The notes under the pieces were generated by a model. It searched no databases. It was not told the DNA's origin and saw only the letters and a list, made by a program, of their open reading frames with translations. DNA of 64,000 nt from NCBI GenBank assembly GCA_029721515.1, contig CM056553.1, positions 13,086,447-13,150,446 on the forward strand. The letters are read 5' to 3'. Source of the DNA: Synanceia verrucosa. Taxonomy: Eukaryota; Chordata; Actinopteri; Perciformes; Synanceiidae. Below are positions 54,060 to 64,000 of the stretch, in pieces; positions within the stretch are counted from its first letter, which is position 1, and each line of letters starts with the position of its first letter. A program made the position numbers and the translations under genes.

Positions 54060-57000
54060 TATAAACTTATCCAGTTTTCTTGTACCTAATAAGTTGAACT
54101 GTTTACACGGCCATAACTGTGTCACAGCTGATGCAATATGTGGATATATTATTTCATGAAAATGTCATTTTTATTTTCTTACCATATTCTTTCCACCTAA
54201 CCTCTCCTAACTGGTCAGAGTGCCCCTAGTTGACATTGCTGACTGAGGACATGTGAGTGCACGCAGCTTTACAAATGGGAGGTCATGTGTGCTTGTTCAT
54301 CTCTCTCACAGTGTTCAGTATCCTTGAAACACCCCTACATCTCTTGTATGTGACACTGCAGGGATGAAACAGCAAACTTTCAGGGAGTAGAGCAAACAAA
54401 GAGGAAGTTACTGCATGGCTCTGCAAGGAATGAACAGGGAGTGGCACCCAGATATACACTTGTACGTGTATGAGCACACATATATGTTACTATCACCACA
54501 TTACAACACCATGAGTCAAAACAGCTCTGATTTGCAGTTCTCCCACAAAAAGCCCTGCTGTTTGTGTGCATGTGTGTATTTGTCTGAAACTGTGTGCATG
54601 CTGAGATAAAAGTCAAGAAGTAATCCCAACTATGTGCAAGATAAGCTGAGATCCTAAAGAACTCTGTACGGAGTGTAGCAACCTATTGCTTTACTCTTTG
54701 GACTGCCACAGTGCTTAAAAAGCAAAGCCAGCAGACAGTAAAATATTCCTAAACTAAAATACATTACTGTAGAGGTCTCAACACATTCTGCAAATGAGTA
54801 GGTAATCAACACGCAATGCTATCATTTTACTGACTCCATTGTCCATGCATTGTCTTTTATAAAGAAATCCTTTGGTTCTTTTCAACCGTGTTGTGTAATT
54901 GCTAAAAAGGATTATCCTATTCACGCAAGCGTCCTGCTACTGCACCTGTTTGCTCAACTGCTCACATGCTTGACTTTTTGCTACTGAGGTGTGGCTGTTG
55001 TTGCCTTTGAAAAACAGTTTCATCTTAGAGCATATGGTGCTTCCAGGCAGACAACTCCTATGATGTGTGCACATGTAAACAGCGGGGAGTCCGTCAGAAC
55101 TGTGTGCAGCTCAACAACCTTTCTTTAGACTTTAGTCTTGAAGGCCACATAACACCCCACAGTATAAATACTGGCTCTGCTGTGAGTTCTTTTCTACTCA
55201 GAATGACCATATTTATGCAACTTTACTGTTGCTTAAGACTACACTGATGAGGTGGTGAGTGCAGATAAACACATTGATTGCTTATTGATTTGCCTTTATG
55301 AAATCTAAATCAATCACAGCAGGCACCGGAGATCAAGATAAGCAGATAACAATAAGTAGAAGAGCTGGAAAATGAGCTTTGAGACGACTAGAATATGAAT
55401 TGCGCTGTCAGGATCACACTGAACAACAAAAAGGGAGATGACCTTAATATTTTGCACATGCAGTGCATGTTTTTACAAACTGAATCCCCTCTGACTATCA
55501 CCGCTTCAGTCCTAGTTGAATACAAGGATATGTGGGAATGGGTGTGTTTCCTGGCCCTAGGTGTGTCAGCCAGTGTGAACCAGCGCAAATAGCTTGGCTC
55601 AGATGCTCGATGACTCATGGCCATGACTACAATGAAAACAGGGCAGCTCAGACTGTAGAGGAGAGGAAAATCAGAGGATTAGATGGGGATGGATGGTTGA
55701 CTGTGTGTGTGTGTCTGCGTATGATTGTGTGTGTATGTGTGACTATGGGTGCATGATTAATATCTCCCACAGGATAAGGAAAGTCACATGGCACTGGTTT
55801 GAGCAAAACTGGAACTTGTGATACGATTCATAAAAAAATGACACCACACCTGGATATAATGATTATTTAAATTGTTTGAGAGTTTGTCTCACAACTGCTC
55901 ATTATTGGCATTAGAGCTAGATGGGTGGGAGTTGCACATTTGATTGTGCAACCCTGTTTTAATCTGCCACAAGGGACTATCTGAACACATTTCAGTGAGA
56001 GATTTAACCCAAAGGAATTTAAAAAGGTTTTGAAAATGAATGACGAAGGTTAGGATGCGATCAAAACAAAGAAAATCCTTATATTACTTGCAAAGTGTCA
56101 CAATTATCAACTGGAATTCTTTCCTAAATTCTGACAATGCTTGCAGTACATTTGGCACACTGGCACTTGGCCGGTTTGTATGAGTCATCAAGATAATTTG
56201 CAAGAACATGAGCTACAATGGAACAAAACAAAGTCGAGAATGTAACTCAATGTTCTTTTGATTATGTTCATTTTTTCTATGTTTACTAACAGCGACTAAC
56301 ACATTTATTTTGAAAGAACTGTAAAGGGCAACCATTATCTCAATTCTGTAACTGCAATGGTGCCATTTTTGAAAATGCTTTCCAAATACAACATTCAAAG
56401 GTGTTCCTTTCATTGAGGCTGATCTTGTTTGCTGCATTTGTGGTTGCTTGAAAATGTCATTAAACTTGAAAGTCTTTGTAAAGGACATTGCTAAAAGACG
56501 GCACTCATCAGGCAGACCGTATTGTGTGCGGATAGAAAAGTTCTTTGTTTGCCAGTTTCATTAGATATTTTTACACAATGCAACATTGTCAATATTGTGA
56601 CCGCTGAGGACAGAGACAGATAAACGCTGTCAATGAGACATTGTCAGCGCCGAGCAATGTCAAGGCAAATGTACTACAGTGTTCTTCATAAATGAATGAA
56701 TGCGTTCAAACAAAAATTAACAGTGAAACTGGTGAACTAAATATACTGTATATACAGTACATTTTGTCCTACAGCAATTAAACTAGGTCATTTTAGTGTT
56801 TATTTCAATAGCACTTCACTTCATGTCCTTTATTTAAACATGTAGATTCATTGAGATGAGGATCTAATTTTCACATGTACAGGGAAACAAAAAAAAGAAG
56901 CATTTTACCTGTTAGCATGTTAGACACCTGTTACACCACCTCCTATAGTGGACAGAGATGATGTAAGATCTGATCATCTGCTCTCTCAGCTCAGAGTCCT
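54060..57000. other. Intergenic, nothing recognised
   Basis: No credible gene. A TG-rich interrupted microsatellite lies at about 55700-55742. Open frames here are short and lack recognisable domains. Confidence 0.45.
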
Positions 57001-57004
57001 GCAA

Positions 57005-57200
57005 CAATTAGAATCAGAGTCAGAATCAAAATCAGCAGACACAGAATGTGTACAAATCTGACTTCTGTTGTATTTTAGTAGCTACAGTACATAAAATACA
57101 ACAGAGAGCAACACACAAGGTAAAGAAATAATAAAATAAGAGACATAAACAAATTAGCAGAAGCTCAACTTAACAACTAGTGTACAATATAGTGCAATAG
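57005..57200. repeat. Probable interspersed-repeat tail
   Basis: The text agaatcagagtcagaatcaa, tgtacaaatctgacttctgt and acaatatagtgcaatagagt resembles the 3' portion of a common fish LINE or SINE that usually reads gaatcagaatcagctttatt. It is a diverged copy with no coding part. Confidence 0.4.
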
Positions 57201-57589
57201 AGTGAGGTGAGTGTAAATGATGGATGAGATAAATAGTTATTATGCAGGTATCCTTGTCTTAATGTTGAGTAGTAAAAAATCAAGTTCCCAAATTGGGCCT
57301 GGGGCATGACGTCGTCACACCTCCCTGGGATTGGTGTGAGACAGAAACATTTCAAACTCCACCTTTAAACTACACACCTGCACATTAAAAAAAAAGTCTG
57401 TCAAAAGACAGACATGACTTGACAAGGTTTCCATATGAACAGCTGGCAGAGCACTGAAAAACTGCCTCTATGGTCCTGCTACATTAGGCATTTCCATTTT
57501 GCCATGATAACTCACACACAAGGTGAAAACCATACCAGTGTCGCAGGTTGTTTTTGAATTATCTCAAATTGAAATGTTAACATATTCAG

Positions 57590-58500
57590 AAGGTTAATCC
57601 AATCCAACTCTATTCATACAGCACAATTTATGTAAACACAAGGTTTCCAAAGTGCGTCCAAAGTATGGATGATCTGATATCACCAAGTACTTAATAGTCC
57701 TGGACAAATGTCAGAGTTTTTAGAGTTAGAGTAAGGATTAGGGTCAGCTGTCCAGGACAGTTAATCACTTGGTGATATCAGATTGTGCACAACACAACGA
57801 TAAAACATAATAAATAAATAAAAGACAGTCCATCCCAGATAAAACACCCATGCACATAAAATGAACAACCTATGTATGTTTGAAAGGCCAAAGGAAATTT
57901 GAAGCGTTTTAAAATTAGACAGTGAGGAGGCCTCTCTAATGTGCAGAGTGTCAAGAGAAAACGATCAGTCCTCTGAGCTTCAGCCTGGATTTAAGAACCC
58001 CCAGGAGCAGCTGGTCAGCTGACCTGAGAGATCGGCTGGTTGCGTAGGGGTGAAGAAGCTCAGAGAGGTATGATGGGCCAAGACCATTTATAGATTTAAA
58101 AGCAAATAAAAGAATTTTAACATGAATTTTCAAATGGAAGGGTATCAGTGAAATGGGCTCAAACTTTCTTGTGCCAGTTAAAAGACGTGCAGCTGCATTC
58201 TGTACTAGCTGGAGATGTGCAATGGAGGACCCACTAACCCCACATAAAATGTGTTAATCCAGCCAAAGTGATCACAAAACCATGGATTACTGTTTCAAAG
58301 TGTTGTCTCTGAAGAATAGGTTTTATTTTTGCCAGCTGCCTTATCTGGAAGAAGCTTTAATCTGGCTGTCAAACTCTGCATCCACTTTTACCCCCAGATC
58401 ATGCACGACAGGTCTGATGTAATGAGCCGAAGAGCCAGCTCGACTTGGGGGGGTCACAGAGGTGCTACCGAAGACCACCACTTTTGTCTTTTTATTATTA
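57590..58500 (-). pseudogene. Non-LTR retrotransposon (LINE) relic, reverse-transcriptase C-terminal part
   Basis: Minus-strand translation shows, in order and over several frames: VVVFGS and VTPPSRA, then YIRPVVHDLGVKVDAEFDSQ, then QLVQNAAARLLTGTRK, then the clean frame 58133-57951 with ILLFAFKSINGLGPSYLSEL, SRSLRSADQLLLGVLKSRLK. This is the end of a fish LINE polymerase of the type with LVFKSLNGLAPSYL and RSADQ motifs. Stops and frameshifts (for example TAA after the SSR piece) make it non-functional. The 3' portion (57590-57660, 57785-57950) continues as untranslated LINE text but is interrupted by a hairpin-forming insert at 57672-57783. Confidence 0.75.
57672..57783. mobile_element. Small inverted-repeat (hairpin) element inside the LINE relic
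   Basis: Two 35-bp arms, 57672-57706 and 57749-57783, are complementary at 31 of 35 positions. The outer 17 bases (atctgatatcaccaagt) match perfectly, and the arms are separated by a 42-bp loop. The block sits where the surrounding LINE tail text is interrupted, so it is probably an insertion. I see no certain target duplication, and it could be a very short MITE. Confidence 0.55.
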
Positions 58501-59560
58501 AAATGAATAATGAAATGCAGTATCCTATAATGTCATGCAATTAGATAATATAAGGTTAATGAAAATGAAAAGGCACACAATTACTATCTGGAATTCAACC
58601 TGTTTTTGACCATGTGCTGTATAGTCTAAAAAAGTAGTTTATTAAGATTCCATGCAAATAAAACTTAATTTACCTGGTTCCTTAACACCTGAAATACATG
58701 TACAGCATTGCATACTTACCTTTGCAAAATAATCATTACTATCTAGGTAAGGGAATTATTTCCCTTTATAATGAGTGGTGGAAAGCAATAATGATTTACA
58801 AAGTACTTTCGCTCCACCTCAACCTGCGACTACCAAATACATTTTTTGCATCAATAATACATAATAAACCAATACGGTAAGGGGTTATTCTGCTGTTTAC
58901 TTTTACTTTCTTTCATTTCATTATGACGGTAATAATTTGAAAACTGAATTATATTTAAAAATCACTTGCCATTCTTGCTCAAACTGAGACCAATGAATAT
59001 AATTATGACCTCTGAATATAATTGGAACATTCCTGACTTGAAAATTTGCTGTGAAGGTTAAGGAGTAGCCTCATCCTGTTTTTAAAACGTGATTAAATTT
59101 AACTGAATTAGCACAGATAATTGGATTTTCCTCATCTTTGTGGCAAATTGGTTAGGAACCACAGAATTAAAGCCAAACCAGAGAGATGATGTGCACAGAC
59201 CTTTGACTTAACTGCCACAGGCATCATTTGTTGCATCCCACACAACATATTATGTATAGGTGAGATTTTTGGCCTATCGTGCGCCTGGAGCCCTGTGAGT
59301 AAGCAGCTCAAACAAAGCTGGGGTATGTCAAAAACAAAGTGGACCAACTGAGGGCTCAGTGTATCCATGGAGAGATTACAACTACAAAGAAATCACAGTC
59401 AGCTAATGATAGTGTGCAGTGTGCCAGATATACACTATCTAGCCTATACACTATCTTGCAACACACAGGTCAACCCGCCTGATATTTACCATCACCATAG
59501 TAACTCATCTTTGGTAATCATTTTGGAATTCCCCACAGCACGTGGTACCTAACACACACT
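58500..59560. other. Intergenic, nothing recognised
   Basis: AT-rich sequence without credible coding potential or recognisable repeats. Confidence 0.45.
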
Positions 59561-59565
59561 CACTG

Positions 59566-59566
<1 letters not shown>

Positions 59567-59634
<68 letters not shown>
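59567..59634. repeat. (CT)n then (CA)n microsatellite
   Basis: A short CT run to 59580 followed by 27 perfect CA units (59581-59634). Confidence 0.97.
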
Positions 59635-59637
<3 letters not shown>

Positions 59638-59639
59638 GA

Positions 59640-62130
59640 GCTGTTCCTTTGGAACAGAGAGAAAAATGTGAAGGGAAAAAGGGGAATGAGAGACAGATTG
59701 AACTGTGGTTTCCACTGCAAGTTGTGAGTCACGAACACGAGGGAGGGACAGAGCGAAAAAAAGAGACTATTCTGGGATGGCTGTTATAGCAACATAATAA
59801 GCAAGGGGGCAGATACTTGCAGGGTTGTTTCCATAGCAATGCCCTGTGTGTGTATGGATAAATATCACATGCCACAAAGCAGTTTGTAATGCAGGGAGAA
59901 ACGTTGCTCTACTTTGTTTTTGATTGTTCTACAATTGTTCTCTTCCAAGCAGACGGAGCAATCTTTTCATGTCTGCTCATTAGACTCATCTAAACCACTA
60001 AACAAACTAAAGCTGGGAACACCTTTCACATGTTCAGTCTTGGCCAGTCAGGGTAATTAAGTTGCTGAAAGCTTTAGATGTATTACCAACGCCCAATTAC
60101 CACAACATATCAGCCTCCGGAAAGTGAAGCAACTCCATGGATTTGGCACATTCACAGAGACTCAGATAGCTCTGCGTTTTGCATGTGATTAGACTGTACG
60201 ATCCGTTTTTACACAGTCTGACAATCACTCACTGTTGGAGCGATAAGGAGGTTTTGCAACAGTTTCTCCTCCCTTTGGCTCACCAGACATCTGTTGTGCT
60301 TCAACAGAAGCAGACACCTTCCTGAGCTGCACATTCCTGTCATAACTGTAAATGTTCCAACACTCCAACTCTTTAAGATGGATGTAAACCGCTAACAAGT
60401 CGATACACGAAACTGAAATCAATCCGTTCACAAGCAGGGTTGGGGTACCTGTTTGTTGAGAAAACATGCCCAGGCCTAAACCGCCTCTTTCTTAAGCAAA
60501 AAGAAGTCAATTAAATTTCTTGAACCATTTTTAACTGTCCTGATTTCAGTTCTTGTACCTGCAGAGTGCCTATTTACCAATTTGCAACAAGGAACAATTG
60601 CAGTTTGCGGAAGATAATGGATACCCAGAGGCCAATGTGAAAATTGAAGGTTCAGCAAGCACACCCAAACCACAGTGTGCTGGCGAAGCTGTTATGACAA
60701 ACTTTTAAACACACTACATACTACTGGATACAACTGGAAGGTAGCGCATCAACTGGAAGTATGATGAAAGGAAATCAATTATCAGTTATATGCTCAATTC
60801 ATTTTTTTTCAGTGACAGTGATCAATATTTCTACACTTGGCAGTTACGTTAGTGCGTACTAAAGTTTTCCTTTGGTTTGACAACATCACGCCCAGTGCCC
60901 CACCTCCAGATTCTGGTAATATGAGCCAGAGGCAAGTCTGGGGTTTCATGTCCAAAAGTGCAGGGGCTGTCTGCTTTCCCTCCGCCATACCTCGCTCTCC
61001 CTCTTCCCTCTTCATGTCACGTACTTTTTTCTCTTCCACTCTCACTCCAAGAAATAACTAAACAATAATCCCTTCTTCTGAACAATGATGCCCCGCTTCA
61101 CTTTAAGGCTGTTTCTTGCAGGAATTGTTGGCTTCTGTATCATATCATCATCTCTCCCTGCCTTTTTCAGCTATTTCCCCCTCAGCAAAGTCACCTTTAA
61201 CCTCCTTCATTCCATTCCAGTACTAAATTACTATGCTGCGTTTTAGTGCTACAAAGACAGCGCACACCCCTTAAAGTGCACCAATAGGAAGATACGCCCC
61301 TCACTCCATAACCAGGGTTAAGATACAAAGGTCACATTTCTCACCTAAGAGGATACAATGAGATGCAAATGTAGATATGTATTTCTATCTACATCAACAG
61401 TTTATTTATAATTAACCACTTGTTTGTCAGTGACCTCACATGCCTTTGCAAGAGTCCCGTCTGGCATTCACATATCCCAGCCCAGACTGTATATCAAATG
61501 GCAAAGAGGGGATGCTTTAGGTGAGGAAATGTGCTGACTGAATGTTTTTTTTGCTGAAGTTTGGTGTGTTTGTCAGTGGGGTTTCAAGCCCAAGGAAAAC
61601 TCCATAAAACTCTGAGGGTGGGACTCTGTATGTGTGGCAACTGAGTGTTGTTTCTGTCTGCCTAGAGACGCCCTTATAACCGCCTGACAATACTAACACT
61701 GGTCATAAAGCCCAGACACTGTAGCAGAGCTGTTAGCAACCCTGAAGGGGAAGAAATGTCTATTTAAGGACTTGCGGCTTAAAAAAAAAAAAAAAAAAAA
61801 AATATCCTGTCTGATTATAACTTTTCTGGAGTCACCAAAACGCCCATAGCAGAGCTTCTTTAGCAACAGCATCAACATGTTGATCTTCTTTAGAGGAAAC
61901 ATTGCCTCTGAATCCCCAGTGTGAGCTCTTCACCTCGCCGTTCCAAGCCCCCCCACTGGCCACCTCACTCTTTTCCAGATGTGTGTCTTCCACCGCCAGA
62001 TGCTCAGCACATGCACAAAGCTCATACAGGGGGCTGACAGCTACACAGAGACCTTATGTGGTGAAACAATACAGCCTCTTTCTGTGTTCCTCCTCACTGC
62101 TGCAACTGCTTTTAGGAACCCCCCCCCACC
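59640..62130. other. Intergenic, nothing recognised
   Basis: No gene recognised. A homopolymer of about 21 A at 61781-61801 may be the tail of an old retroposed copy, but no body can be identified next to it. Confidence 0.4.
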
Positions 62131-62134
62131 CCAT

Positions 62135-62136
<2 letters not shown>

Positions 62137-62179
<43 letters not shown>
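62137..62179. repeat. (CA)n microsatellite
   Basis: About 21 CA units preceded by a C-rich run (62119-62136). Confidence 0.96.
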
Positions 62180-62181
<2 letters not shown>

Positions 62182-64000
62182 CGTGCACGAACGGACATAG
62201 AAAAATGTCCAGAGAGCAAGGAGAGAGGAAGGAAAAAGAAGCAGCTAGTGTGTAGCCTAGAGGGAACTACAGAGCAGGGGAGGAGGAAGGTTGGCAGGGC
62301 TGGAAGAGAAAATGTTGCTGTTGGCATAAAACAGTGTATTGTTCTTGTGGCTGGCTTTAGTTTAGCTGTTTAACTCTGAACATACTAAATACAAATGAGG
62401 ACGAGCGCATTCTATAAAGTTAATACTGCAGCCATTGTGTAGGAAACTTGCCTCAAGAGTTTAAAACTGCACGATTCCCTCCCATGTTAATTTCCAGTTT
62501 GATTGCAAGGTGAAAAGGCCGTTTTAGCGCCACTCCTTCAGCAATCAAAGGGTTAGCCATCAGCGGTGTTGTAACTGCTGTGGATGGAGCTGAAGTTATT
62601 TGCTCAAGTTACAGCCCTCTTCCACCAAGACTCCACAGGATGGGTGAGTCATGTGTTCAAGGACTTGGACGCTTTGCTGTTGTGGGAACATTTCCATTTT
62701 CTGATTTCCATGAGACCACAGAGCAAACTAAAATGGCCTCCCTGATTCAACACTACGGTGGAAGATGGTTGCACCAAAATGATCTTGAATCACGCTTTGT
62801 AGGTTGGAAAAAATGACCCGTCTGACTCACTCTGGAAAGGGATTTCTTTTATGTATGTGTGAGTGTGTCAAAGTGAAAAACAGATCCACCCAGGACATTT
62901 TCACTGATTAAACTATAGGATATATTGTGCATAAAACGCATTACTGAACATCTCAAAACTGACATTTAAAGATGTGAATTTGTATTATGAATACAAATAA
63001 CTTCATGACAAGGGCTGGTCCAGGTGTCTTATTTTACCTGCAGCTATAGACAACACACAATGAAGCACCAAACAAAGAAATGCACTACAGCTTAGGTGAA
63101 TGGATAAGCCAGGCTGCAGGTGTGGGAACAAACAACAAGCGTGATATAAAGCTGGATATGGCTGGGTGTGTCCCATTCAAGACAAATGTCTTTGCAGTGC
63201 AGCAGACAGAAAATCTAAGGACACAAATCTTCAGAAAAAGAAGTTCTGTTTTCAGTTTAGGCAGTCATTTCTACGTGAAAATGACTGAATGTACGCACAA
63301 AAAAAACAGCACAATGTAACTGCCCATTCCACTTAATGGAAATATTTTCTTTAACAATAACAATTTATAACAATGCAGAAGGCAGCAAAAACCACATCTT
63401 TGTAGGGTGTGGTTAGACTGTAACATATTGCATATATATGTATCTATATCTATATATGTATATGTCTAGTTAGTAAATAAGTAATATTTTAATATGATGC
63501 ATTTGCTGTATACAGTATGTTCATATAGACTGTTTATACAACTAAGTTGGTTAGATTTTCTAAATACATTAATAATGATTTGTAATGCACCTACATTCAT
63601 AAAAATCACCACAGTTTAAGTTCTTCGTAAAATACATAAAAGGCTGAACACTGTGTGCTTTTCTCAGTGAGACTTAAAAGGAAAAATGTTTTATGAGAAT
63701 GACGCTTGACCTTGGAGAATACATTTTAAAGGGCATCTAAGTGGACATTCTTTCTAGAGATTTGTTTTATGCTTCCTCTCCTTGGGAAAGCACCAGACGT
63801 ATCAAAACAATAACCCATGGTTTTAAAGCAGACAACATTCTTGTCTTGCATTGAGCAAACCACAAAGCTCAGCCCACTCATTTTCTCTCTGTTGAATGAT
63901 CCCAATTCAACGAGCAACAGCATTTCAATAACAAGTCATTGCCTGCCCCCTGCTGGAATAAGAGAGCAATGCAGCATCAGTTGACCGTTACAGGTTACAA
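62180..64000. other. Intergenic, nothing recognised
   Basis: The part to about 62330 is purine-rich on the plus strand and could be regulatory, but nothing firm supports that. The rest is AT-rich, with an ATAT/TATA-rich patch near 63430-63470. No credible coding region. Confidence 0.4.

Noticed and set aside
60225..61061. Several 65-80-residue open frames as possible genes
   Set aside because: Short, on both strands, overlapping each other, and without any known domain or plausible splice context.
61781..61801. Poly-A run as evidence of a processed pseudogene
   Set aside because: No transcript-like body or target duplication can be seen on either side.

Overview
This is vertebrate nuclear DNA, most probably from a teleost fish. 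The evidence is two recognisable intron-split vertebrate genes (ahnak and klhl4), very short ahnak introns (113 and 117 bp), long CA/GT and AT microsatellites, a Tc1-like DNA transposon, LINE reverse-transcriptase relics of a common fish type, and MITE-like elements. I cannot name the species. No bacterial, CRISPR, rRNA or convincing tRNA feature is present.

Layout. Positions 1-3912 are the start of a large klhl4 intron. The first coding exon of klhl4 (minus strand) lies at 3913-4367, and its CT/GT-rich 5' flank extends to about 5,030. From about 5,050 to 19,300 is intergenic DNA rich in old mobile elements: tail and head fragments of interspersed repeats, a LINE fragment, a transposase-like remnant, an (AT)n/(T)n tract, a TTAA-flanked MITE, a complete but inactivated Tc1-like element (15635-16750) and a decayed tandem array of about 160-bp units (17.6-19.2 kb).

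The window is dominated by ahnak on the minus strand. Three coding exons (40831-40987, 40491-40717, 20265-40373) encode a predicted 6,830-residue AHNAK protein: an N-terminal PDZ-like domain, a linker, about 6,000 residues of repeats, and a conserved basic/serine-rich C-terminus. The 20.1-kb last exon holds two blocks of a 534-bp (178-residue) higher-order repeat, separated by about 1.1 kb of diverged sequence. One block keeps sixteen copies in exact register; the other has one copy shortened by exactly 177 bp.

From 41 to 64 kb I see no further coding exon. A GC-richer patch ending in a strong splice donor at 52286 is the best candidate for an untranslated first exon and promoter of ahnak, which would make 41-52 kb its first intron. 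Beyond that are a 33-bp tandem repeat, a LINE relic (57.6-58.5 kb) interrupted by a 35-bp inverted repeat, and microsatellites.

I found no undescribed biological system. The most interesting signal is the structure and apparent recent homogenisation of the ahnak repeat array.
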